64,000 bases of DNA from Blastomussa wellsi (Eukaryota; Cnidaria; Anthozoa; Scleractinia; Plerogyridae): NCBI GenBank assembly GCA_947652115.1, contig OX393567.1, positions 20,125,568 through 20,189,567 of the forward strand, in the 5' to 3' direction. A program made the translations under genes and the position numbers. Positions 1 to 22,392 of the stretch are shown piece after piece; within the stretch, counting starts at the first letter, position 1, and each line of letters opens with the position of its first letter. A model generated the notes under the pieces. That model was not told the DNA's origin, made no database searches, and saw only the letters and a list, made by a program, of their open reading frames with translations.

Positions 1-212
1 AAAAAGAAAGATTGGAGTAGCTTCATCACTGGCCTATGCTACAAAATGGAGTAGAGAGGCATCAGATCAGAAAAAGAAAGATCGGAGTAGCTTCATCACT
101 GGCCTATGCTACAAAATGGAGTAGAAAGGAATCAGATCAGAAAAAGAAAGACTGGAGTAGCTTCATCACTGGCCTATGCTCCGAAATGGAGTAGAAAGGC
201 ATCAGATCAGAT
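1..212. repeat. 70-bp minisatellite, three copies, cut by window start
   Basis: Three consecutive copies of a 70-bp unit start at 1, 71 and 141, each opening with AAAAAGAAAG and closing with ATCAGATCAG. They differ by only a few substitutions. The array may extend left of the window. No coding potential is evident. Confidence 0.9.
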
Positions 213-1144
213 CAGAAGTATTCAAAAAAACAAAGTCATCAGTTTGTGAAAGTCACAGCGATCTTTATTTATAAGCTCGTTAAGTACATGTTGGTATTCA
301 GATCTGGGATGGTCACCTGCTCACAGAGCAGGAAAAGAATGGCTCCATCCCGTATAAAAATTAGGTCAAATTTAACCTCTGAACGGCAAAAGTTCTTTCC
401 TGTCTATTCGTCGAATCAGCAATGACGAGCAAGTAAGAATTTACCGAATGCCTCAACACCTTTTACTTCGCGAACTCAGCGAAATAAAAATGAAGAGAAA
501 GTGTCCTAATAAGCTGCTTTCGTTTCGAGTACCTGTTATCTCTGACATCAACATCAAAAATCTCCTTACTCCTGTATCTACTCTGTTACTTAGTTTTGTT
601 GGGAGAATTGGATGATAAACAACGAAAAATCTTCCTTGTTTAATACTTTTATTTTCATGACATCATCCATTTTGTCTTTGAATTGATATATTGAAGAACG
701 TCTTGGTCCTGAATAAATTTTTAATTGGTCAATCATTGCGCTGACAAAAATTGCAAAAATACACTGACAAATATTATATGAGCCACTTTTGTACGCCAAC
801 TCTGCCCAAATTTTGATTCTCGCGAAAGTAAAAGGCGTTAGGGTTACACAGAGAAATATAAGTTTACCGCACAATTCCGTGGGTTTTTGTAGCGCTTTGC
901 ATTCACGATTTACAAGACAGGTACATCTCAGTTGGTATAAAATTTTCTTAACCTAAAGTATGTCATTTCGTATCAAATAAATAGAAAAATAAGCATAGAA
1001 TCTTTTGCTATCTGTACAAGAAAGTGAAAGCATCATCAAAGTGCAAGCTCCTAGAAGATTTAACAATCATGTAATGAATCTATATAATACATTGAAAAGC
1101 TATGTACATAACAAACCCGCTATTATCCCTGTCTACCCCTTTTA

Positions 1145-1263
1145 GTACCTGATTACATGGAGCAATTCAGCCCGGGCTGAAAGCTTTTGAGACGATTTAT
1201 TCCAGGAGCCGAGCTGAATTTTCGACGCTTCTAACCGGGCTGAGATTCGCCATGTAACCAGGC
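1145..1263. repeat. Small inverted-repeat element (MITE-like)
   Basis: The left end reads CCTGATTACATGG then CAGCCCGGGCT. The right end is its inverted partner, AACCGGGCTGAG then CCATGTAACCAGG. The roughly 35-bp imperfect terminal inverted repeats surround a short non-coding centre, the form of a small non-autonomous DNA transposon. A target-site duplication is not clear. Confidence 0.55.
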
Positions 1264-1404
1264 CCTTATCAATGGTCAAGGTTGCATCAGTGGGAGAGCG
1301 CGCCTCCCATACTGTGTGCATGAATCAGTCAATTAAAGGAGCTACGTCACAATATTTTGAATTACTTTTTGCAATGAGCAAAGTTACCCTTAAAATGTAC
1401 GAAA

Positions 1405-1580
1405 CCTAAAACTAACAGCTTACAAAGGAAGAAAAAGACCAAAGAAGTGATACTAAACCAAAAAGGAACAAGGATGGTTGAGGATGGAGAAGATTGAGAC
1501 GGATTGCAAACGACAATTTTAAAAAATTTAGGTTAAATTTTTTAAAAGGCACAAACGGTGACGAAGCTCCTATAAGAACG
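1405..1580. repeat. Dispersed repeat, copy 1
   Basis: This stretch matches 2560-2735 over most of its length, sharing blocks such as GTGATACTAAACCA and GAGGATGGAGAAGATTGA. A partial third copy lies near 10795-10880 and an inverted partial copy near 3380-3490. It is non-coding and its class is unknown. Three copies lie in SUZ12 introns and one in the 3' flank. Confidence 0.65.
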
Positions 1581-2110
1581 ATTTCCCCGCTAATTTGGAA
1601 AGTTCATGACAAGACCACTGTCTGCTAACAATTACAAACCGATCGGGAGACCAGAAACCTTTTCGGTTTAAATCTCTTTTACTTCATCGAACCGAATGGT
1701 TACGCCAGAGGTGTTACTAAGCAACACCAGTCGTCAAGGCAACGACGTGACGGAAACTTTCAAAGTTCTCGTGCAATTTCACATTCGTCAATAGGTTACC
1801 AATAGGAAACTTGTCGAATACCACCAAGGGGTCTTCACAAAATATCTTGTTTTCCTGGCTAGAAAACGACTTTTGATTGTTTAAATGCTTAAGCCATTGC
1901 GAGAAGTTCAGGTCTTCCTCGGTGTTGTTTAGTTTGTGTTTTAGTAGTAAACTTCTGTTTCCCAGTGTCAGGGACTCGCAACACCAAGAAACGAACAAAA
2001 TGTTTATATTCCAACAAGCCAAAAAGAAACCCTTTTGTTATGTTAAATGGTCTCTTTTCAGTGTTCAGGAGGCAAGTCCTCTAACAGCTACGTAGACTGT
2101 TCTCAACACG

Positions 2111-14170
<12,060 letters not shown>

Positions 14171-16440
14171 TTTCCCTTGGATTTCAAGAATGGAGAGACA
14201 ACAAACGGCGAACTCTGTAGTTCGCCCTTTCACTTCCTGGCGTTTGAGAACCGCGCGAAATGCACGCGAACGACGACCGCAATAGATTGTGGGTATTTTT
14301 TTGCGCGAAGGAAAGCCCAGAGATGTCCAATAAATATTTTCAATGTCCGGCAAAGAAAGACCAAAATGGTTTCTTGTTTGCAGAACTTCTGATCTCCGAA
14401 AATTCTCTAACTCCGACTGAAGTGAAATTTTGTTGCAAAAATTATAAATGTGGGCCAATGTGGGCCAACTGCCTTAGCACCTCTCCGGTACCAGTCGGTT
14501 CCAGGCCGTTTGCGGCGTACCTGTCGTGGCCACTGTGTTGCACTGCCTGTGCTCTTTGCAACTTTTAAATCTCTTCACCCAAGTGTATAAATGGTTACGG
14601 GCCTATACTAAGCTAACTCTGCGATGGATTAGTATCATATCCAGGGCGGAGAAAGGGAGACGGAGGAAGAAATACTCCTACTCGTAGTAACGTCGTCCTT
14701 AGATATAGATTTTCCAGACCCTGAATTCTCCATTCTGTACGCCCTCGAGGAGGAGGAGGCGACTAACCAGGAGCGTTAGCCCTTCGTCGGAGCGAATCGA
14801 TTCGCTCCGACGAAGGGCAATTGAATCTCTTTACGGTGGCCAATTGACATTATCAACCCAGTTGATAAAACCAAATTATATTGTTAAACTTCCCACCGAC
14901 GCAGCACCGCAGTTTCTTTAGAAACTTACCCCCTCTACCCCATATAGTGCTTGAAAAGGCTGTTGTCGATTGTGCTAGTATAGTTTTTGGCATAATTTGC
15001 TAAACCGAGCAAAATTTTAGCCTTAATAAAGAAACTACTGATTGATTATTACTACTGCTTGATTTATTTATTATTTATTATATAGCTTATGTGAAGATGA
15101 TCGACTATATTGAAGTCTCCCAAATGGGTTGGGACCAGCTTGGGTTTCCGGTCAGGTTAGATCACTCGGTTACATTACAAATGATTACCCTAGGTGAACT
15201 TTTGCTTCTCATGCAACGATCCCAAAATTGAGCATTTTGTTTGAGAAGAATGGGCAAAAGGTTTTGCGATTACGAGGCGGTGTCACCATATTTCAAGCAA
15301 GAAACTATTAAGGTTTTGGTAGATCTCGGCTTCGCGGTTAAAATTGTGAATTTTCTGTTTCTCCGCTGAAACTTCCTCTTCTCTGCTGAAACTTTTTGAG
15401 TTTTCTGTCCTTGCTCCTCCTTTTCCAAAACTAGCTAAATCTCGGGACGTTTTCCGCTTATGCTTTTGTTACACGCCGTTCAACTTCCCTCTGCCAGTAT
15501 TGGGCTCCTGCTTCTGCATGTTATCGTGGAACTGATGTGAAGGTAGACCGCGTTGTCTTGGAAACAACAGATAAAAATAGCTTTGGCAACATGACGCGAA
15601 CTAAAAATAGATTTCAAATAATTGTCATGGGGCACGGGGAATCCTTTTCCTTTACAGCAATAGTTTTGGTACCGAAACGTTTTCGTTTGGGGGTAGGGGT
15701 AGGGGGGCTGCAGTACCCCCTGATCCCCTGCTCTGCCGCCCATGGTTTGTAAAGAAATCTTAAATGTTGAATAAAGTTAAGTTGAGTTGAGTTTGCACTG
15801 CTAGCATAATAAGGCTTATTTGACTTTCACGAGACAAAAAAGTAACGTAATTTTGTTTCGAATATCGATCCTTCTCTTGTAAAAACTCTGTGCTGATTCG
15901 GTGCTTGTTGTTTCTTGGTGTAAAGCCCCGCGCGCGCTGCGGCTGGGTAGTGAGCAGACTTCTGAACTCTCCTTGTCCTTGTCTTGGGGGGCAGGATATT
16001 GTTTGTTTTTCTTTCTTAGCATTTTTCTCCTCCATTTGTGCTGCACGCATATTTTTCTTCTGACAAGTGCCAAAAATTTAAATGGACTGGTCGGCCCCTA
16101 ATTAACTTCAGTTAGTTCAGCTGAGTGGCAATATATGTCGTACAGAGATCTTCTATCTCTCGGGAGAGTTTATTGAAACCGTGGACAATTTACAGATGAT
16201 AAGATAATGAAAAGGACTAATGATAAGTCAAAGACTTCTGGCTGACACAACGTGACCAGCTTTCTTCAGATTTTTTACGTGTTACTAAATTATGAACACG
16301 AAATTACAGTGTTATAGAATGGTGGATCATCCTTAGTTTGACTATTTGAAGCCGGATTATTGACTGATGTTACAGGTAAGAAAAGGATAAGCATGGCATG
16401 GGCAACGGCATGGGGTCTAATATTGATGGCGGGAACCTAG
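14171..16440. other. SUZ12 upstream region; no further gene seen
   Basis: This is the 5' flank of SUZ12, transcribed leftwards, and presumably contains its promoter and 5' UTR. No TATA box stands out. Open frames at 14018-14568 on plus are antisense to SUZ12 exon 1. A Penelope-type tail lies at 14771-14937. The rest has only short frames without recognisable domains. Confidence 0.5.
14771..14937 (+). mobile_element. Penelope-type tail repeat with deleted ribozyme core
   Basis: A short inverted stub (GAGCGTTAGCCC to CTTCGTCGGAG) meets a plus-oriented copy at the perfect palindrome GGAGCGAATCGATTCGCTCC. The plus copy then loses about 22 bp, jumping from CGAAGGGC to AATTGAATCTC, so the GAAACGTCAGC part is gone. 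It continues through TACGGTGGCCAATTGAC and GTTGATAAAACCAAATTA to the family end CCCCCTCTA. Same family as 8509-8759 and 32457-32615. Confidence 0.75.
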
Positions 16441-16441
16441 C

Positions 16442-16660
16442 ATTTTCGGGGTATGTACTAAAATGAGGAACACTGGAACACCCAGAAACACGGAACACCG
16501 GAACACCCCGGAACACGGAACACCGGAACATCCCGGAACACGAGAAACACCGTCAAATGCCAATAAATTTCTAAACAAATATATGAAAAGAAAATAAAAT
16601 TCTGGTGTTCCGGGGCGTTCCGGTGTTCCCGGTTATAGTGCATGTCCATTTTCGGCATAA
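16442..16660. repeat. GGAACACC short tandem/inverted repeat element
   Basis: Between two CATTTTCGG boxes lies a run of near-repeats of GGAACACC and CGGAACACCCCGG. They are then mirrored by GGTGTTCCGGGGCGTTCC after an AT-rich spacer. It looks like a small palindromic repeat element. No coding content. Confidence 0.6.
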
Positions 16661-16765
16661 TATCATATCATTTACCAAAATCACGAGCACTGCTCCTGGT
16701 TCAACAAAACGAGTGCCCAACTTGTGGAAAGCACAACTTAAAGCAAATTGACCAAGTTGGGTTCT

Positions 16766-17155
16766 GACCCGGGGGTACTCCTTGTAATTTTTGGTGGGGG
16801 TGTGCCGCCCGGATCGCCAAATCCAGACCCTATTTCAGACCAATGCATGCCATTTTCCACACACATTTTCAGACCCGTTTTCAGACCTGACCTTGAAAAT
16901 ATACACCCGTTTTACACCCGCTAGGTAAAATTTAGCTGGAATGATATATTTTATCCATTTCTCTTTCTCTCTCATCAGTTACTCGTCCTAATTGCTGAGA
17001 AGAAAAATATGTTTGTAAGCTTTCGTAAATGTTCCCCCAAAAACCATACCCAATTTCAGACCATAAAAGCTAAAGTCTATACCCGCTTTCAGACCAAAAC
17101 GGCCCAAATTAAAAACCATTCTTAATATAGGGGAGTACCCCCCTCCCCCCGGGTC
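16766..17155. mobile_element. MITE with GACCCGGGGG termini
   Basis: The left end is GACCCGGGGGTACTCC. The right end, inverted, reads GACCCGGGGGGAGGG and then GGTACTCCCC. The 390-bp interior is non-coding and contains repeated TTTCAGACC boxes in both halves. No certain target duplication was found. It ends about 150 bp upstream of the sulfotransferase gene. Confidence 0.7.
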
Positions 17156-17305
17156 CTAAGGGTAGGAAACTCGACTCGACCTGGCATGATATTGCTCTTC
17201 ATGGGTCAGTGCATTTGGCAAGCTGATTAATTCTGCACGCGAGAATATTAAACAACAACAGGGAGCAAGTAACTTTTTATACTCTCCATAGCATCACCAG
17301 TTGTC

Positions 17306-18034
17306 ATGAAGATCATTTGTGCAGGACGTGGAAAAACAGGTACTAAATCAATCTCCAAGGCCTTGAAGCACCTTGGCTACACGGTATTTGACTGGGAAGA
17401 ACAAGTATTTGACTTTCTAGATCACTGGGTTGATGTCTTCCAAAATGGCACCAAGCCAGATGTGAAACGAGTTTATCAAAATGCTGATGCAGTCGTGGAT
17501 ATTCCCGGGAATTTTTTCTTCGAGGAAATATCGGAAGCTTTTCCTGATTGCAAAGTGATTCTAAGCGAGCGAGAAGAAGATTCGTGGGTAAGGAGTGCTG
17601 TTCATCAACTGGAATCGCTTTTGGCCAGACGATCCGCGCTTGTGTCCATGATATCTCCAACAGCTAGGAAAAGCCAGTACGTTTTCGATTCCTACCTCGA
17701 CGCACATCTTGGCACCCGTAACCCCAAGTCCACTTATGTGTTCAGAAAGCGATATCGTATCCACAACCACCATGTAAAGTCGATTGTACCCGCTGATAAG
17801 CTCTTGGTGTACAACGTTAAGCAAGGTTGGAAACCATTGTGCGATTTCTTGCAGTGCGAGGTCCCAAACATTGCCTTCCCACATGAAAACATCAAGGCTG
17901 AAATTACTAATACGCTTCCTATGACCAGATGGGGTCGGCAGATCAAGTCGGAAATACAGAGAGGTGTTTTTGCGATTTGCTCAATTTTTGCAATGGTTCT
18001 AATAACTATTCTGGCCATTTGTTTAAATCAGTGA
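17306..18034 (+). CDS. Sulfotransferase-like P-loop protein, C-terminal membrane anchor
   Basis: This is an uninterrupted 242-residue frame of the short sulfotransferase family (Pfam Sulfotransfer_4 type), expanded in cnidarians and other marine invertebrates. Family members resemble PAPS-dependent sulfotransferases, but their substrates are mostly unknown. Visible motifs: the N-terminal nucleotide loop GRGKTGTKSI (residues 7-16); the 3'-phosphate-binding strand-helix VILSEREEDSWVRS, with R89 and S97; and the C-terminal signature LLVYNVKQGWKPLCDFL then VPNIAFPHEN (167-195). Residues about 220-240 (VFAICSIFAMVLITILAICL) form one hydrophobic segment just before the stop, so the protein is probably tail-anchored with its catalytic part in the cytosol. 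The start is the only ATG before the P-loop. The frame has no introns, unlike its neighbours, which may mean a retrocopy origin. Poly(A) signal AATAAA lies 21 bp after the stop. Confidence 0.9.
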   Translation: MKIICAGRGKTGTKSISKALKHLGYTVFDWEEQVFDFLDHWVDVFQNGTKPDVKRVYQNADAVVDIPGNFFFEEISEAFPDCKVILSEREEDSWVRSAVHQLESLLARRSALVSMISPTARKSQYVFDSYLDAHLGTRNPKSTYVFRKRYRIHNHHVKSIVPADKLLVYNVKQGWKPLCDFLQCEVPNIAFPHENIKAEITNTLPMTRWGRQIKSEIQRGVFAICSIFAMVLITILAICLNQ

Positions 18035-18054
18035 CGCCCGGTTGAACCTGGTTT

Positions 18055-18060
18055 AATAAA
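18055..18060 (+). terminator. Poly(A) signal of the sulfotransferase gene
   Basis: A canonical AATAAA lies 21 bp past the stop codon; further AATAAA-like motifs follow near 18080. Confidence 0.6.
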
Positions 18061-19739
18061 CTCTTTTATATATTGAGCGTAAATAAATAATCGTTTCAAT
18101 ACATTCTCAAATCATTGGCAGTCTGTGTGGCTGTGTGGTCACTAACGGTCGTGCGAGTTCCAATATTGAAATCGATTTCAGTTAAGTATTTCATCGGGGA
18201 TTAAATGGAATTGATTAATAAAGCAACCCCTAGTCCCCTAACCACCCCCTTGAGAAAAAAATACACTTCGTGTCACTAAAGTCTTGCTTTATTCATTTCC
18301 TGGATGCGTATTTTGCAACGTGATTAAATATAATTGATTGGGTGAATGAATTAAACGTAATCACATCGTACAAGACTGTTACTATCATTGGCGTATGAAA
18401 GATGATAAGTCAGCATATCCTATATCCTATATAGTCTTGCCGCTCACCATGCAGTTTCAGATCGAAATGTTATTTGAAATATTATTTGCTCCATAAGGCG
18501 ATTTCATCGAAAATGAAATAATGGTTTGGGAGTTAAATTTGCATGACAGAAAGCATTTTTAATGTGTTTTCTTCATACAAAATTGTATGTAGATCATCCA
18601 TTGCTCTTTTTATTCAATTGTGCCTTCTGCTTGTGAACTGTGAAATTTGATGACTTTCATGGTGCTTTGCTTGAGTACTTGGAGAACACCGTTAATTACA
18701 CGGGCCAGGATTTTTATTTTACGGAACTTGATTTTAGCACCCAGTCGGTCCAGTCACTGCCAAGGCACTACCAAGATTTTAAATGCTTCTAAATATTTTA
18801 TGCCTTATTTTTGTAGCCAATTTATTTAGATGTAAACGCGTGAACCTATTTAAATATTTCTCTTTTTAGATATTAATTGAACATTCATGTATTCTTTTAC
18901 TCTTTACCATGGTAGTTGTGTAAGTAATTTTTACCCCTATTTTAACATTGTCTAATATTGTTACTATTTTCACACGACTCCACAAGCTCTAAGCTTTAAA
19001 CCTTATCGTGTTATAAAGGATATAATAAAGGATGTAATATAATAAAGGATGTGATGATGATGATGATGATGATGATTGTCGGGTGAAATTAAACGTGCCT
19101 GTTTTTGGGCAAGAGTATTGTCCAGGACAATTTTATTGTCTTCGTCCTTAATGGGGTGAGACGTCTCTTTCTTTAGGGAAAATTTAGCCGTTTCATCGAT
19201 CTGTGCCTTGTCAGTCAAGCCAGCCTTTCATTGGGTCAAAATTAAAGTTTTGAACAGCTTTGATATTTTGCGCTTGTTGAATTCTATACAAATTGCCTTT
19301 CAGAAACTCGCTTGAATGAGAGTTTTTCAAGCTTAAATAGTAACACATCGAAAATCCAAGGGACGCTTTTCGGTTGATAGAAGCTGCATGGTAATGATAA
19401 AAAAATCCTTTGAAAGACTGTCGTAATGTATAGAAACTGCTTATAGATGATTTTCCGGGCGGATGGCCAAGATCGAGATTGATGCCAACTTGAAAACGCG
19501 TCGGGTCGACGTTTTCAAGTTTCCCATTGCATCTCAAATGAAATCAGTACTAGAATATTTTTCCTCGTCCTCCTGTTCTGAATTCACTTGATGTTATTAT
19601 AAAACAAGTATTATTCATGTAAATCCTGCATTTGAAAGCTTCACTCAAAGCCCAGAAAGACCGAAGACAAACAATTGATCTTAAAAGCGAATTACCTAAA
19701 TTTAAACTTCTAACGCCTCGTCAATACTCAAATCATTTC
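18061..19739. other. Intergenic, (GAT)n run, nothing else recognised
   Basis: AT-rich DNA without a recognisable gene. A short (GAT)n run at about 19052-19077 produces a chance poly-His frame on the minus strand. A 108-codon minus frame at 19211-19537 has no family I recognise. Confidence 0.5.
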
Positions 19740-20772
19740 TAAATCACTAATTTTCTGTTGCATGCCACGACAATGGGCGTGTTGCAAAATCGACAGATCA
19801 CTGACAGCGAATGAGAAGAGCACAGCGATCATACCCCCAGCGATAAATACGAAGATTGTAATTCCTCCCGGACTGGAATAGCTCAGATTGGCCGGAGGCA
19901 AGTCTTCACACTCTGTCCTAACTTTATTGGCACGTTTTCCTTCCGGACATTCAATTCAATACAGCCTTCAGCGCCAGGAATCGTGTTTATCGTCCCGCGA
20001 GGACAAGCGTAGCACTTCCAGCAAAAAGGCGAAGTTGTAGATTTTCTTCCCCCAGCTGAACATTGCTCAGAGCATTCGGATTTTGGAGGAAGCCCATCGC
20101 GATTGTCCCATAGAATTTTTTTGCGTAATTTTCCCACTATAACTTGTTTTATCGACCTTCTACACTTGTTGAAAGTTGACAATGTCATAGACGCCGATCG
20201 CCTAGCTCCAGTTGAAATACTCTATGATATCGGCTATAGCTTTCACGCGAAAGTTATCTGAGGGCACCGTTCGATAGAAATTGTTAAAATTTGAACTCAA
20301 CTCTTGGCTTGTTGTTGTTCCACTTATACCCGAAACATTAAAAATTTGAAGAAATCCGCCAATAGCTAGAGCTGTTGAAGATTCCTCTGGTCCAATTAAG
20401 GCCACGATCGATTGATTTCTCTTGTTTCTTTTCACTGAGTTCCTGCAGCAACTTTCCTTTATCAGGTCGTATAAAGTCAGTCGTGTTGCTTCGGTGGCAT
20501 TTTCGCAGTAAGCTCTTATATCATAACCAAATGCAAGTGTTATGTTTGGTAGTATGTCTGAATTATTGTTTAGCTTTTCAATCGCGAAAATCTTTGACAG
20601 TGCTCGACCCAATCCTTTTGTATTTAGACCACCGCATGGACCACGGGTTCCGGGCGTTGCTAGGAAATTTACAGGGAAAAGACCGCCCACTATGAAATCA
20701 CCCTCCTTGTACAGCAGCGATTAGCCACACGCAAAAAATGAGAAGGTAAGATAAATTCTTGGCAGTACTCAT
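19740..20772 (-). pseudogene. Class C GPCR (mGluR/CaSR-like) pseudogene
   Basis: This is a relic of a family C receptor, which would have bound small ligands extracellularly and signalled through a seven-helix domain. From the minus-strand ATG at 20772: a signal peptide (MSTAKNLSYLLIFCVWLIAA), then GGD, where an extra G in a GGG run causes a TGA; then ligand-binding lobe 1 (VGGLFPVNF to ADIIEYFNWS, 20690-20202), with ALIGPEESSTALAIGG and SGTTTSQELSSNF typical of the fold. Next come an in-frame TAG and loss of essentially all of lobe 2. The nine-cysteine domain resumes (PPKSECSEQCSAGGRK, CWKCYACPRGTIN; 20188-19960). A 5-bp tandem duplication (ATTGAATTGAATG) then shifts frame. After the shift, CPEGKRANKVRTECEDLPP leads into one hydrophobic segment (GGITIFVFIAGGMIAVLFSF). 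No further helices were found to the left. At least four lesions; the exact receptor type is not resolvable. Confidence 0.85.
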
Positions 20773-21287
20773 CTCCAGAAGTACATCACTGAGTTATCTT
20801 GGCTTTGCTTTTTCGTTGTCTGGTCGTAGCAAAAGAGGACTATTTCAATGATTTATGCACAAAGAAACCTAAAAAAATAGAAGACAGCTTCGCTGAATTC
20901 ATTTTAGTTACAAATATTTATCTTCGCGTTAAGTGGGCGGAGTGTTTTCCTGGTACCGTTAGCCAACCACACTGTTCTTAATTATAATGAGTCAGTTCAG
21001 TTCAAACCACAACTAACCTGAACAACTAACCTGAGCAACAATGGGGAACTGATGGAAGCTGTTAATCGATCGCAAAGAAAGAGCATTAGTTATGAAGCAA
21101 CCCACTATTGGGGGTTTCTGATGTTTTTCAGTCATTGTCTTGAGCTTCTATAATATTGCTTAGCTGATGAAAGGAAAGAAGTTTCAGGCTTGGGGAGCAA
21201 TAAAACTCTATATGCCAGATATCGGATCCCAGTACAGATGTTCAACGTTAGCTGATGAATATAAAACGATTGAAAAATTGGATTAAA

Positions 21288-21505
<218 letters not shown>

Positions 21506-22392
21506 TACTCACACGCGTTATATATAGAAATCTTCATGTGGGATTTGTTACGGCTATTAGCCCCTTCGCCGTTCAATATCACCCTTATTTTTGCGGCGCA
21601 AAAGTTGTATAATATAATTCGTTTATCTAGTGTAATGTCATCTGATGTAACGGAACACACGCTCCCGGGCAGTCAACAGTTATGAATTTCCAAATATAAA
21701 ATATTTTGCCAATGCTTGGTGCTTATGATGAAGACAGCTCTTCCAAACATCCTTGCATTCATTGATCGCTGTATTGTTACTGTTGAGGCCATTTTTAAGG
21801 CATTGTCGAGCAATTTGAATTCTTGTCTCCTCGGACTCAACACGCTGACGCTAAATAACTTCCTTATTTGATATTATGCACGCTTTCGATCAAGGTGTAG
21901 AAGAAAATGGGTCCCACTTTCAGACACAGAGCAACTCATTAATTTGCAAGAAGCTTATATTAACAAAATACATGGTGAAAAATTCCTAGCAAACAATTGT
22001 GCGTTGTCAACTAAGTGTGATAAGTGATCAGTTTGGCTTTTAAAAGGCTGCGATCAAAAGACGAGATTAAATTTGTCTCCTCTGGGAAGTGGTAAAGCCG
22101 TCAAGCCAGCTATTTACTAAGTATTTCACAAGCGCTTTTCTGCTTCACGAATTTAGAAAATGAGGGGTTTCTCCTTGTCTCAATTGCCTTCAATTAAACG
22201 AATCAGAGAAAACTTATTCGCTCATTTTAATACAGCTTTTACCGGAAAACACATTGCTGTTTTATTCATTGCGTGCCTACAAATATGCTCCCAGCTTTGG
22301 CCAGCGGCAGTTACTATTGACAACCTCGAAAAATGGCGGATGAAAGATAAACTAAAATTTGTGTCAAAACTGGTCAGGTATTCTACGTTAAA
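21506..22392. other. IQCK upstream region
   Basis: Non-coding DNA between the AATC array and the first IQCK coding exon. A plus-strand frame from 22160 runs out of phase with IQCK exon 1 and has no recognisable domain. The promoter and 5' UTR of IQCK should lie here; no specific box stands out. Confidence 0.45.

Larger units (their letters stand above)
213..2110. other. SUZ12 3' flank; no convincing gene
   Basis: This stretch lies downstream of the SUZ12 stop codon. It contains a small inverted repeat near 1145-1263 and one copy of a dispersed repeat at about 1405-1580. A 101-codon minus-strand open frame (1717-2022) has no family I recognise and is most likely SUZ12 3' UTR or chance. AATAAA on the minus strand occurs near 1196-1201 and 648-653, but I cannot choose the real poly(A) site. 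Confidence 0.5.

Noticed and set aside
590..874. 94-codon minus frame near window start
   Set aside because: No recognisable family or splice partner; treated as chance.
17343..18018. Minus-strand frames of 94-107 codons
   Set aside because: Antisense shadows of the sulfotransferase gene.
19003..19218. Histidine-run protein on minus strand
   Set aside because: The His run is a (GAT)n microsatellite; nothing else in the frame is recognisable.
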